From Micrasema longulum (Eukaryota; Arthropoda; Insecta; Trichoptera; Brachycentridae): DNA of 64,000 bases. This document shows, piece after piece, positions 1-11,945 of this stretch. Position 1 is the first letter of the stretch; each line of letters begins with the position of its first letter. The DNA lies in NCBI GenBank assembly GCA_022494885.1, contig JAGVSM010003958.1, positions 62,001 through 126,000 of the forward strand, read 5' to 3'. The notes beneath the pieces were generated by a model, which was not told where the DNA came from, searched no databases, and was given only the letters and a program-made list of their open reading frames with translations. Both the position numbers and the translations under genes were made by a program.

Positions 1-926
1 ACCTTGCTTATAATATACAAGGTTTATATTTAAAAAAGTGGATTTCTTTGCAATTTAATTTCTTTAAAGTTATCTTAACTGTTGGAAACAGGAGAGATAT
101 GTGGACTAATGTGGACCAATCAGGAACTTCTCAGCATTTGCTCATGTGGAGAGGAAACCACTTGAAACACTTCAGGAGAAGACGGCCTGTTGGCAGTAGT
201 CACATAGGTAGTTAGGTAGGTAATTAAAACCAGTTTTTAAAAATGTGTCCTTTGAAATATTATACTTAACAATAGGTTTATTTTTAAACCATATTGGCTT
301 AATATCAAAGTAAGAAGTACAAATTATTATAATGCAACAAGTCGTAGGGATTATCATTATTATTCATGGGGCAAAATATTAAACTTTTACGATTAAGTTT
401 GGATACTCAGAAAGTGACAAATCTGCCTATGACCAATGCGATTAGAATGGGGAATTCAATACGTCACAATACCACCACTTTCCTTTTCGTCTCTACTCAT
501 TTCTACTTCGGGGACCGATAATAACCAACTACATGTTATTATAACAAGCGGACAGCGTAACACTTTGCTGCCCCCAATTTAACAAAATGTACACATTTTC
601 TTAGTCACCGATACGAGTGAAGATTTACTTAAATGTATGACCAATATGAAAACACGGGTTATCGACTTCACACTGTTCATTCATCAAAAACCACTGCGGG
701 TTTTCCCATGTTATCAATCAATATAATCATCATAACATTTCGAAATCTAGTAAAACTTTTGATTTTACTATCACTTATAAAAATCTGAATAAATATAAAT
801 ATAAATAATATGAATGGGATTTAACCCATATATTTTTAAGGCGTAAACTTTGTTTTTTTTTAAGAAAGAGAAATACTCGAGTTTTTACTATATACTCAAC
901 TGTTTAAATTTTCAGACCATTTCCTA
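1..926. other. AT-rich sequence, nothing recognised
   Basis: No exon-like island, tRNA-like head or paired inverted repeat seen. Short poly-T and poly-A runs only. Confidence 0.5.
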
Positions 927-1040
927 AAAGTCGTAAATAACTTGATCTGGAAAATTGGAAATCGAGTTGTGGTAGAGAGAGATTTGAACCTCGGACCTTT
1001 GGCCCGTGAATTCAAAATACTTCCACGGGACCACAACTCA
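927..1040 (-). mobile_element. SINE-1 copy (tRNA-derived), truncated
   Basis: On the minus strand it reads GAGTTGTGGTCCCGTGG then a B-box-like GGTTCAAATC and the characteristic core that ends near the short inverted motif AACTCACTATTA. It is diverged relative to the other copies at 12.97, 39.2, 43.0 and 48.0 kb. Confidence 0.75.
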
Positions 1041-1692
1041 TTAAACTTGTGTATTTTAACACAAAGAATCTTTATTTTTCCCTGACGCGTTTTCGTTTAA
1101 ACGTTATGCTTTACAAGTGTGAGTTTTCACACTCGTCTGTCAATACAATCACTAGTGATTACAGTATTAATTATTATTTTTTATAATAAATTAAGCATAG
1201 GCATAAAAGTCTGATCACTATAATCCAATGGTAAATTTACAACTTGTCATAAAAATAACAGACGATATATTTATTTATTTATTTACTTTTTTTAAAAATA
1301 CATGAATACAAGTCGTGACTGCTAAGCTGCGACTACTTTATTTTTAAATAAAGTCACACAACCTAAAGCTTGAATTCATTTGATTATTTAAACTAACCGA
1401 CAATAATAAATAATTAAATTCTCTGTTCGCAAGATTGCTGTTACAAGACTTTATGTCGTATAAAGCTTGTATTTATGATGTATACATTTATGATGTGTAC
1501 ATACGTTGTAAAGGTTTTAATTATGTACAATGCTATGTCATCTTAATTAAAAACTACTGTCAAAATAAAATTACTGAACCCTCTTATGCTTAAAATTCAA
1601 CTTATTTTACTAATTATAAATATATTAAATGTACTTAGTAGATATAAATTCATAATTTTGTTTTGCATTGAATAAACATTTTCCCTTTTCGT

Positions 1693-1830
1693 GATCAAGA
1701 GGTCTCGGGTTAGATTCCCGAAAAAGTTGAAATGAAATATTTATTTAAAGAGTTTAGAATATCATTTAAAATATTTCGTCATCCCTGGACTGACAAATAA
1801 AGCGTTAGACTGAATCTTACCTTTGGTTGT
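1693..1830 (+). mobile_element. SINE-2 copy, 5'-truncated
   Basis: B box GGTCTCGGGTTAGATTCCCG followed by the family body (ATTTATTTAAAG..., CCCTGGACTGACA, GACTGAATCTTACCTT). It lacks the A-box half and the GATGAT tail. Confidence 0.7.
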
Positions 1831-1839
1831 GAATTATGT

Positions 1840-2155
1840 GGGTATGCATGGGTCAAGTATTGTCCCAACTTCTGCATCCTATTACCCTCAACCCCCGTTC
1901 ACTATCCACTTCAGTATCCTTTGATCACCCACCACCTTAAGACCTCGTGTCGTACATGGCGCGTTTATTTCGTTGAACGTGTGTGCCGCTTTATCAAATT
2001 TTGTTTCCACCAACCACCAGTGTTGAGCTCCAGATCAGGGCCTGCTCTCGTGTTATTGCCGCTCGCAAGAGTCAAGTCGGATTCGACAAGTCCATCAAGA
2101 ACAAAGTTAAGGTTAGTGGCACTTTTCCTAATCCATCTCATTTCTTAGGATTGTG
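1840..2155 (+). other. GC-richer block of unknown nature
   Basis: CTCAACCCCCGTTCACTATC onward to AAGTTAAGGTTAGTGGCACT. The 75-codon frame here begins with TTG, not ATG. It reads like a decayed retrotransposon 5' region, but no domain is seen. Confidence 0.3.
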
Positions 2156-2596
2156 ACCGATTGACACTGCATACCACATATCGAGGATACTCTTTTTTTC
2201 AACAAAGGAATTGCCTTTTTAAATTTTAAATTTAAAGTTGAAAATTCGAGTCTGACTCGCTCGAACTTAAATTCTTAATTTTAGGTCAAAACTTTTGTGG
2301 GTTACATTAATGTTACGAAGCTGATTTTTTATGTGTAAAAGTTCCATTTATGTAAGATAATAAAAAATTTCAAAAAAGTCTTCCACTAATTAAAAAAAAA
2401 AAAAATAACCGATCCGGACGGAAATTTTCAAAAACCAATAAAAAAAATCATAACTCAAAAACTACGCAATATCGTAGAACATACATGAGGGTGATTCGAA
2501 TACCCTTCAACATGAGGCACCAACATTTTTCCTTTGGACGTCACTTCTCCGGCCACTCTGTATACTACTAGGTGCAGATATTAAAATTATGATATC

Positions 2597-2665
2597 CCAA
2601 AGCGGTGCCCCATGCACCATTAGGCACGGAAATGGAATGAAGATGATAACGCATGACGCTGATAA
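2597..2665 (+). mobile_element. SINE-2 3' end fragment
   Basis: GCCCCATGCACCATTAGGCA followed by GGAAATGGAATGAAGATGAT is the 3' end seen in the full-length copy at 25.68 kb. Confidence 0.6.
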
Positions 2666-2988
2666 TCATTTTTACAACAGTTTTTTGTCTAATAAGAAAA
2701 ATAATTATTGCTGTTTCTTGTTTTACTATCCGAATTTTGAGTTTTTATTTATTAAAATCTACATAATTATGATTTTGTAAACACGCAAACTTAAGTAGAT
2801 TCAAAAAACATTTTTAAATCCTCAGAGCAAATACCGCTTAAATCAAATTATGTGATTACTATATTATAAAGTGTTTTTCAATCTTTTTGAATACGCGACC
2901 CCTTTTACGAGTTAAATTAATCTAACCTCCGGGACCCCAATAGGGTTTTTTTAACATTTTTTTTAAATAAGCAAAAAATTACGATGGT

Positions 2989-3462
2989 AACGGGACTATT
3001 ATTTTTTTCGTGCGACCTCAGATAAATTTTCTACAAAGGTTTAAAATATGCATATTTTGAATTACCGGAAAATGAAACGCCACGCGCCCTGTAGGACAAA
3101 CGGCACGTATGACGTTTTGGCGTCAAACTTATACGTAATGTTTATTTGAAGCGCAGTTGGCGGGCATAACGCGTAACGTCAAAATGACGTGATGCCAACT
3201 GCAAGCCGTTTTGTATGTGCTAATTAACGGGACTATTATTTTTTTCGTGCGACCTCAGATAAATTTTCTACAAAGGTTTAAAATATGCATATTTTGAATT
3301 ACCGGAAAATGAAACGCCACGCGCCCTGTAGGACAAACGGCACGTATGACGTTTTGGCGTCAAACTTATACGTAATGTTTATTTGAAGCGCAGTTGGCGG
3401 GCATAACGCGTAACGTCAAAATGACGTGATGCCAACTGCAAGCCGTTTTGTATGTGCTAATT
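2989..3462. repeat. Two near-identical 237-bp tandem units
   Basis: The first unit runs from 2989 to 3225 and the second from 3226 to 3462. Every base I compared is identical (for example CGGGACTATTATTTTTTTCG, AAACGCCACGCGCCCTGTAG). Each unit contains a 9-bp inverted repeat GCAGTTGGC...GCCAACTGC around an ACGTCAAAATGACGT palindrome, and a second pair TGACGTTTTGGCGTCA. Confidence 0.9.
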
Positions 3463-3719
3463 TTTAAACATGAAAATTATAAATACAAACATTTTTTGAA
3501 CAGATTGAGAGTTATACTCGTATCATTAGAATTGTAAAAATCTGCTTAAAATATGTATTATATTTACTTCATTTTTCACGACGTGTGAAAATACCCTACT
3601 GTATTACGCTACTTGTATGCCATCGACTACGTTTCGATTTTTTTTTTCTGTTTAGATCATATTATTAAAAATTGAGAAATCACGTAGAAAAACAAGATCG
3701 ATTAGATTTTACCGCTGAC

Positions 3720-4015
3720 GGCATGCTTAAAGGTCATCATCATCATAAGCTCGACAGCCCAGGGTGGGCCTTGACTGAATCCAGGAGTTTCCTCCACTCT
3801 TACTAGTCTGCTGCCCTTCCTCTCCAGTTTCTCACTTCCAACGCTGTCGCATCCGCACTGATGCAGTCCATTCATTGCATTTTGAGCCTTCTTGGTCTTC
3901 GTAGCCCTTATGGCACAGAAAGAGTTAGCCGTTTTATGGAGTTTTTGTCGTCCATTCTAATTATATGACCAGCCTACCTCAAGCGCTCCACCTTGATAGA
4001 GTTGATGATAGCGAT
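3720..4015 (-). mobile_element. RTE-like LINE C-terminal remnant
   Basis: Read on the minus strand it translates, with several stops, to LRWAGHIIRMDD, then a region with NWRGRAAD and LLDSVKAHPGLSSL, and ends in a (GAT)n tail. These are landmarks of the extreme C-terminus of RTE/BovB-type reverse transcriptases. It lies inside the hAT-like composite. It is a dead 5'-truncated copy. Confidence 0.7.
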
Positions 4016-4154
4016 GATGCTATGCTTAAATATACGATATTTAATTCATACAAGATTAAAGTTTTCTGAATGAAGAGAAAAGAAGAACACCCAGAGATGG
4101 TAAGGGAAGTTTTAAAATTATTAGTGCCATTTGTCGATATAATTATTTTTTTTC

Positions 4155-4480
4155 TTAGAGGCGGGGGTCAGTTCTATACAAGCTCCTGATGGCACTGCAA
4201 CCTGTAAAGATTTATTGTGATGGATCCTCTTGAATAGTTTTCGCCCTTCAAGCCCAGTTCTATAAAGAGCCTGGCTACTGTGTAAGGCGAGAATTCTCAT
4301 TTTGCTAAATATCCCCTTCCAAACCTAAGTAATTCGTAAATTATCGGGCGGTTTGACAAAGGGCGAGCACCTTAACATCCTCAGGTTTAACGGGTGGTCT
4401 TCCGAGGATGAGGTTTATTTTACGATGTAAAGCATCATACTCACATATAATGTGTGTATTTTCTCATATATACTGCAGAA
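4155..4480 (+). repeat. Dispersed repeat, copy 1 (partner at 11.48 kb)
   Basis: Shared, in order, with 11.48-11.95 kb: GGTCAGTTCTATACAAGCTC / GGATCAGTGCTTTATAAGCT, ACTGCAACCTGT / ACTGAAACCTGT, GAGCCTGGCTACTGTGT / GAGCCGGGCTATTGAGT and a final CACATATAATGTGT. No coding potential seen. Confidence 0.55.
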
Positions 4481-5319
4481 CCTACATCTAGAAGTTTCGG
4501 AAAGGTTCATTTAAGCATAGTGTTTATTAAATCTGCAGTGCCCTGTAAGTGCTCCAGTGATAACTCTTACTTGATTTTAGTTGAGCTTTATCAAGTCGAA
4601 AGCAAACCTACGTGATTATCCTTTTATCAGTTCCTTTGCATGGTGCTGATCAGGTACTTTTTGCTAGAACATTACGTCGCTTAGCTGGTAAAACCCTCTG
4701 AATGCATTATTGACTTTACTGAGGAAAAATACTTTGAATGTTTTACTCGACACATTTTGGACATGAAACATACTTACGAAACCACTTAGTTTCTTTAAAT
4801 TGTTTCAATAAATTAGATTTCTAAAAAAAAATTCTTGTAATAGGAACTATTGATTTTCACCACAAAACATTTTTTTTAAAAGTTTTCTGTGTGTTTGTAC
4901 ATGACAACTTTGAAACTAAACCTCGGATGATTAAGAGGATTTTATCAGTTAAAAAAGCTCGAAAAGTGACATATAACTGCATTTATAACTTGTTTTCTCA
5001 AATTTTGACATAAAGAAAGTTTCACCTGTATACCGACGTTATGGATACGAATTAACGTTCTCTTCAATGACGGACATAAAAACAAAAAATAATGAAAATA
5101 ATTGGTTTGCTTGCGTCTAAAAAATAAGAATTCCTGGAAAACCAGGATTCTACAAATTGTAAAAAAATAAACAAGCATAGTCTTCTCACTAAAATTATTG
5201 TTTGTATTACCACAGTGTAGGACCTAAAACCCTTGCATGCGACCGCGACCCTCCAAACGAAGCTTTGCGACCACCCTGGTGGCCGCGGCCCACATGTTAA
5301 ATAACACTGCTGTATAATA

Positions 5320-7340
5320 TATTTTTATACCGTCATTTATCTTGATGTTTGATGTTACTTTTTTTACAATCTTCATTAACACATAAATCATACTGTGGCT
5401 CTAATCATTGTTAACAATGAAGCTAGAATCAGTTACAATGAATCTTCATAATTGGGGAATAAAACATACCTCGTACGACGTACTTCTAAAATAAATTAAT
5501 CTAATTACCAGCTTTAAAAACGATACTATATTTTTGAAAATTCCATGTTAAGAGACCTATAGAACCATCTTATTTCGAATATTGTCTTAGGATGGAGCGT
5601 ACACACATTTTATTTTTGTCAAATAAGAATATGTAAATATCTGAGATTTACAAAATAATTCATCTGTATGCGAGAGGCAAACTACAGTATCTCCAAAAAA
5701 CCAATTTTTCAGAAGAGACAAATAAGTGATATTTTATACTTTAAAATTCTGGTGTTTTTTAATGAGAGGCTTTGAAGTTTAGTTGTTTTCAATTACATAT
5801 TTAATTTTTAGATATTTTATTTGCTCAAACTGAAAATACATTTGTTTACCCTTAAATAAAAATATTTTTATGGTACAACATCAAATTAATGTGGGAAAAC
5901 AACAGTAAATTTTTTTTTTAAATTATCCGTGATAGAAAAAAACTTTTGTAATTAGTATAAAATAAGTGTTGTTTATTCATCAAAAAAATACTTTTTGTAT
6001 GAAACTACCAGTAAAACAATTTAATTAATTACGAAAAATGATATGATGTTTTTTAAGATTCACGTTTTTTAAACAATATTAACACAATATCTAGAGATTT
6101 TAAAACTCAATGTAGATATGACACACACGGATTTTATGTTTTGGAGACAATTGTCATACTGTGTTTTTACTTACGATTGTTTGCTTTTTTAACAATAAGC
6201 ATAAGGTAATAAATTCGAAAAAATCACAAAATTTAAAATACGACGTTTGTAAATAACCATCTTTTTGCTAATGACTGCAGTAAATTCTCTTCTCCAAAAT
6301 GTTGTTCATCGCTGGTGTAAGTTAAATTTTCACTCGTGCAATTTGAATGGTCAAACTCTTTTTGGTGAATCTTGTATTTGTTCCATGGTAATTTAAGTCA
6401 GTACTTAACGGTATTTTTAGAATTTTCGGCTTTTATTAACGGTAGAATAAGTTATTGGGTCACTTAGTCATTTTGTGTTCGAGTTCCACTATTGTTTTTT
6501 TTTTAATATAGGTAAATAACTTCGCAGTTTACGAATGTATAAACCTTTTATGTTTTTATTTTGAAAAAATACAAAGCTCAGATATTGCATAAATTTATAT
6601 ACTGTTGATGTTTATGTACTTTTTGTAATTTTTATTTTTATATTCTTTAATTATATATAAGTTTTAATTTTCCATTTAGTTGTACTCAATTCAACACCGG
6701 GCTGTATATCTTTATTACCTATTTTCCTCGATGTTTAAATATTTTACGAAATTATTCTCCACCTTCATATTTGTATAAATATAATAGCTTACATGAATAC
6801 GGTCGGAAGAACTTACCGGTAATTGCACGGCACATAAAATTTTAAATTGTATACAAAAACTTCCCTTTTTGTCGGTAACTTAATAACATCTCGGAGTAGA
6901 CTTTTTGCTTCCACCGTACCGCCATGAACCGACATTTGCTACCAAAATGTTTTAGTCCTTTTTTTCCAGTGCTGAAATTTTTTGTTCTACTTTTAAGTCC
7001 AGCGATGAATTTTTCAACAGGGCCTCATTAAACCATGATTTATTTATATACTTATGTATCAAATAAGAAATATTCTATTAATTTATACGGATTTTAATGT
7101 GCAAACCAGAAAATAAGGAAAAAAATCCAATTAAAAAAAAACTGCAAAAAACAAAGTTTCAATTTTTTTTATCTACAAATCGTTTTGTGACATTAACAAA
7201 GAATACGTAATTTTGGTAAAATTTAAGTCTATACGTCTAAATGGAATATATTGATAATAATTTGCTGGTCTTACATCATTAACACGGTTTAATTTAAAAG
7301 TATGTGTATTCGCATCCAGTGGTGTATAAGAATCTTTTGA
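5320..7340. other. AT-rich stretch without a gene
   Basis: About 2 kb of very AT-rich DNA. I see no exon signal, SINE head or inverted repeat of note. Confidence 0.5.
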
Positions 7341-7705
7341 GGAAAATGTGAATATTTAAACATAGGCAAAATGGTGGATGTTACACAGTGTGTACAGTGG
7401 CTACTTAAACCAGCCAATGACATGTCATATGCGCTGTAAATACCTAGACTTCATATTCCCTTCTCCAAAATCCTTTCGATTTCTGGACCAACAAATTGTT
7501 TTCTTAATAACTCCCTAGGGTGGACAATGTGGACATCCAGCATGTCTAACAACATTTAAACTTACTCAAAAAATTGTTGCTTAAACTAACTGGTATAAGA
7601 AGAAGTATAAAATTAAAAAATTGTTTTTAGGCATTGCCTAGTAGGTAAAATAATTCAGCCAGATGAATTTCACCCACATTAATAAAGGTTTCGGCTCTTT
7701 TACTT
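7340..7705. mobile_element. MITE family A, two rearranged pieces
   Basis: The piece at 7350-7480 (GGTGGATGTTACACAGTGTG, CCAGCCAATGACATGTCATA) matches the right end of the family; the piece at 7580-7705 (AACTGGTATAAGAAGAAGTA, GCCTAGTAGGTAAAATAATT) matches the middle. The order is inverted relative to complete copies at 54.6 and 62.4 kb. Confidence 0.6.
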
Positions 7706-8459
7706 CGTTGTTTGGAAAGTCGCAAACCCAGCATTCTGGGGGGGACTAGACAGATCTTTTGAGATCTGGCACTACCCCTCCCCCAATTGCAAAAAATGTA
7801 ATCCAATCTAGGAGGGGGATGTCGCGCCAGATATTTTTGCCTACACTAATTTAAAATGTTATTTTAGAAACAGTTTCAACAGTTTAAATTTCCGAAGTAA
7901 TAACTGTTACTGCTACTCTTATCAAATAACCGAAACGCCCGTCTATAATTTAAAGGTGTTTGACATGAACACTAAAATATTCATGTTTTCTTCGAACTTT
8001 AAATACAAGATTCATTGAACTTACGAAGTGTTAATTTTGTAAAATCAGTTGGAATGCAAAAAGTCGACTTTAAAAATTTGTTATCTACATACATAACATG
8101 CTTTAATCGTACATATAAACTTTATACATTCGCTACTGTAATATATATTAATTAAGAATTCGTGTACTTATATCACATTTAACAAGTCATCCATACTTTA
8201 TCTAACTTAAATAAATATAAGTTGCAATGTGATAATAAATATAATCAGTTGTGTAATCTGCGTGACCAAGAAAAAATGTTCTTACTCCTACTTTTAATAG
8301 TACAAGGACTAAAATAATTTATTTTTATTAACTTAATATAAATAAATGTACATCATTTTTATCTGATCTCTCCAGTGCTGTAATTTTTTAATCTTATCTA
8401 CAAACATTCTGAAAAACTAAAAATATAGTTTTTTTATTGAACTAACGAAACGAGAAGTA

Positions 8460-8660
8460 AAAAAAATTCATTCAGGTGTTCCCTAGTAGGTGAAATAATT
8501 CAGTCAAACGAGTCTCAATCGCATCGATAAGTGTTTTATTATTTAACTTTTTATTTATTCATAGAAGAATTTATGAAATACGGGTGTTCAAAAATAGGCA
8601 GAATAGTGAATTTTATACAGTGAATGTGGACACATAAATTACTAAACACTTTGAGTACCG
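8460..8660. mobile_element. MITE family A fragment
   Basis: GTGTTCCCTAGTAGGTGAAA, TCAGTCAAACGAGTCTCAAT and AGGCAGAATAGTGAATTTTA follow the family order. Confidence 0.6.
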
Positions 8661-8900
8661 GCCGAATACACATAGAGTTTTCCGTGTGCCCGGCCCATTT
8701 TTGTGAAATTTCCTGCTTTGCGAAGGGTTTCTTAAAAGTGTCATAATTATAAAAATATTGGATCAAATCAATTAAAACTTCCCATATTTATTTAAAACAA
8801 TTCGAAACATTCTTGTATGATAGTTTTACTAACATTAGCCTTTAAGAAGAGCCACATTGCAATGTTCGCACATATACAGGTTTCACTCCTTTTTTTGTGC

Positions 8901-9117
8901 TTTGCATCCCGGAGCCGTATAAACACGTGATTATAATAACCACGCGTTGTGTCCCGGTCCCGTGTTTTCACGTAGTTTACAACCAGCAAAAAAGTATTAA
9001 TAATAGTCACTAGATGTCAATAAAATTTTTAGACAGCTGGTAAACCACGTGAAAACACGCGACCGGGACACAATGCATGGTTATATAATCACGTGTTTAC
9101 ACGGCTCCGGGATACAA
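8901..9117. mobile_element. Foldback element with 80-bp imperfect arms
   Basis: Arms 8901-8980 and 9040-9117: TTTGCATCCCGGAGCCGTAT pairs with ACACGGCTCCGGGATACAAA, and GTCCCGGTCCCGTGTTTTCA pairs with its inverse. The loop is about 59 bases. The arms are GC-rich in an AT-rich setting. Single copy in the window. Confidence 0.85.
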
Positions 9118-9534
9118 AATGTTGAGAAACACCAAATAAAATATAGGCCGAGGCACTAAACAAAATTGCTATCTTAGAATATGCAAGTCCGCAAATTTTG
9201 ATGTTTAGATCAAATTAATGTGTCTGGTATTTGATATTCTGTTTTGAGGATCATTTACACGTCATTTAAAAAAATAATTCTATGTATTGTTTATTGGAGC
9301 CTGTCTCGGGATATAAACTGAACTAATATTTTGCGCCGTCCTTGCCCATCAAAAGGAAGTAGTGTTGTTAACCCTCGGTGTTAAAATTGTCAAACAAAGT
9401 ATCTACCTACTAACAATTCTTTCTCTGCGACTTGATTAAATTGATGTGGTTAATAATCCACAACATTATTTTTTGGTATGTGTATTTTTGTACATACACA
9501 AATCTGGATTTCTCCCGAGGGGAAGTAGGTATAT

Positions 9535-9716
9535 ATTTTTTTTTTTATCAATATTCCTACAGAGATGAGGTAGAATTTTTTTTTCAAATTCAGGATTATC
9601 GATATTCGAGCGTTTACAGGGCTTATGACCTGTCATTGGCTGGGTTGAGTGGCCACTTTACGTACGGAAAAAAAATTCTACCTCATCTCTGTAGGAATAT
9701 TGATAAAAAAAAAAAA
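9535..9716. mobile_element. MITE family A, short foldback form
   Basis: Arms at 9535-9584 and 9667-9716 are near-perfect inverted repeats of ATCAATATTCCTACAGAGAT and beyond. The 80-bp interior has CGAGCGTTTACAGGGCTTAT and TGTCATTGGCTGGGTTGAGT, shared with the copies at 48.6 and 54.6 kb. Confidence 0.85.
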
Positions 9717-10194
9717 ATGGTTAATAATCTTTAAATAAGCGGTCATACATGCATGATAGTGGGATTTTTGGTGACTTATGTGAAGGGCGTCGGAGTTAGT
9801 AAATTTTAAACGAACTATAATTGTATAATCTAATCTAACGTTATTAAATTTCAGGCTATTTTTATACAAATAAAACAGTTTTTGCCACCATTCGTGTGTG
9901 CAATATGGTCTTGAGGATGAATGACAATATTCAACAAAGGCCCTCCATGTAATTTGCCAAACTCACAGTAAAACGGGCAGTAAAAATAGTACAGTAAAAT
10001 TTCATTTAATTCGCGATATATGAAACTGACATTTTCAAAAGAGTAACGCATTTACTGATTTCAAAAAAATGCTTTTTTGAATTAGTGATACCGATAGGAA
10101 GACCCACAGTCTTTAAAACGCTTTCGGGTCTCAGAAGTCATACATTTACATTATATTACAAATAAATAAAACAGACCAATTATTTTTCAAAAAG

Positions 10195-10285
10195 CAAATA
10201 TTTCACCTTAACCCTGACAGGAATTGAACCTTAGACCTCAAGCAAGGTAGGCGAAGGCTTCAACCACTACACTACGAGAGGGACT
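10195..10285 (-). mobile_element. tRNA-like SINE head
   Basis: On the minus strand: CCCTCTCGTAGTGTAGTGGT (A box) and GGTTCAATTCC (B box), about 60 bases apart, continuing into GTGAAATATTTG like SINE-2. It cannot fold as a complete tRNA and lacks an acceptor stem, so it is not a tRNA gene. Confidence 0.6.
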
Positions 10286-10474
10286 TATTTTTGCTCGATT
10301 TCCGTTTACAGAATTTCAACGTGAGAGCAGCCATTGAGCCGAAAACACTGATTCTCGTTCTATTTCACATACAGAGCTGTTTTTTTTTATCCTCTTGGAT
10401 GCAGATTATAAATATGCACTCTATTATTATTTTAAAATAAAATGCAATTATTTATTATTATTAACAATAGGGAA

Positions 10475-10800
10475 ATATCAGTTACTACGAATAACCGATA
10501 AAAATATATGAAATGGATTTAGAATAATTAATTGTATATTCTAAATCAATATGGATATTGTGGAGAAATGTTTTCATATATAACTTTAAAAAAGAAATTA
10601 TAAAAAATGTGTCACTAGAAAAACGCGACATGTTTGGCATTGATAGTTTTGACGTCAAGATTCGTGACGATGTTCTAAAAAAAATCAAATGGTTTGGAAA
10701 AAAGTTTAAAATGAACATAAATCGTGACGTATTAGGGGCGTGGCCAATGTAATGACCGTTTTTGCGGGAATTCAAAATTAAAAAATATTTTTTATGCTAC
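10475..10800 (-). mobile_element. Dispersed repeat family B, copy 1
   Basis: On the minus strand: GAATTCCCGCAAAAACGGTC, CATTGGCCACGCCCC, CACGAATCTTGACGTC, AACATTTCTCCACAA, TATATTTTTATCGGTTATTC. The same blocks in the same order appear at 55.8 kb. A frame of 96 codons is open on this strand, but its counterpart in copy 2 is shifted, so coding is doubtful. Confidence 0.75.
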
Positions 10801-11479
10801 TAATGAGTAGCATCTTTTTTTATTTGACAGTATTTCATTGACCCTTTCGATTTTAAAAATGTTTTTAAAAAAGTGATATTTCTCTTTTATTAACATTTAT
10901 GATCCTTTTTAGGATGAATGCCTAGTAAAAATTATATATCAATATTTATTTGAAATGAAAACATTTTTCTCAGTTATTATATTTGATAATAAAATCCTAA
11001 CCTGCACAGATCACCGAGTTGAGATGATGCTAATCAATCAACCTCAACATTTAATCCTTTGTCTTTTGAAATTTCAGTTGTATTAATTCATTTTAGATTC
11101 ATAAATACAAATACCTTATTAGCCATTGTCTTGTCCGTATCTCAAATACTGTTTATATCGTTATTTTTTGGAGGTGCTGATTTTATTTTAATCTTATTAA
11201 TTAATGCGGCCTCCAAATACAATTAAACATTAACAAATATGGAATATATGCTAAGATGTATTGTGCTAACAAGGCTCTTTATAATTTACTTTGCTTTTTG
11301 TAATTCAAAAGCAATGAGAGTTTATTTTTAAATATTATAATAATTTATAACATCTTTAGTCTAATCAATGTTTGAATATGTGCGCAAAATGTTAATGTTT
11401 AAGTTACTAGTAGATAAAATTTTCAACCAAAATGATCAACGAGTTCATTATTTTGACCAATGTACATATTTTTCATCTG

Positions 11480-11945
11480 TGTCCGGGCGAATAAAGAATT
11501 TTCTTATTCTTACTCTGAAAAATAAGGATCAGTGCTTTATAAGCTGCTGATGTCACTGAAACCTGTGTTAATCTATTATTAACTGGGAACCCGTAAATTA
11601 ATTCTCGCCCACCAAGCGCAGGTTTTTGAAGAGCCGGGCTATTGAGTGGAGGGCGAATGTTTTCGTACAAAGGAACGTGGCCTATAAAGAGACTACGGGG
11701 TGCAGTCAACGCCCAGTTAGCCCAACAAGTCCAGTTCAACGCAGTAACTCAGTTCCAGCATGTAGTCTAAATGCAGTCTCTTCAACCCATCATCGCCGCT
11801 ACGCTCGCGCTACACAATCAAGTGCTGTATGTTATTCGCCATGTAATCAATACGCATTCAAACAACAACCTCGTGTCTTCTGTTAATCTCCAACTGGGGT
11901 AAAAGTTCTAACCCTCAACCATCAAATCCTACACATATAATGTGT
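11480..11945 (+). repeat. Dispersed repeat, copy 2 (partner at 4.16 kb)
   Basis: Same landmarks as the copy at 4.16 kb, with a longer middle. The overlapping frames at 11473-11739 (minus) and 11626-11886 (plus) have no recognisable domain. Both copies end at CACATATAATGTGTATTTT. Confidence 0.55.

Larger units (their letters stand above)
2867..5310. mobile_element. hAT-like composite with nested insertions
   Basis: The left end AGTGTTTTTCAATCTTTTTG and the right end, read inward on the minus strand, CAGTGTTATTTAACATG form imperfect terminal inverted repeats; both are followed by CGCGACCCC-like and GCGACC(C/A)CC blocks. This terminus style is typical of hAT elements. Inside are the 237-bp duplication, an RTE tail and a copy of the repeat at 11.5 kb. 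I see no transposase in frame. The 8-bp target duplication is not clean, so the limits are tentative. Confidence 0.45.

Noticed and set aside
1921..2148. 75-codon plus-strand frame
   Set aside because: It starts with TTG rather than ATG, has no signal peptide or domain and lies in repeat-like sequence.
8792..9010. 72-codon minus-strand frame
   Set aside because: It is the translated arm of the foldback element at 8901-9117, not a gene.
9432..9734. 100-codon plus-strand frame
   Set aside because: It crosses the MITE family A foldback; both arms are inverted copies of each other, and no protein signature is present.
10485..10775. 96-codon minus-strand frame
   Set aside because: Part of dispersed family B; the corresponding frame at 55.8 kb is shifted.
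11473..11886. Overlapping 86- and 88-codon frames
   Set aside because: They lie on opposite strands inside a dispersed repeat that has another copy at 4.2 kb, where the frames are not kept.
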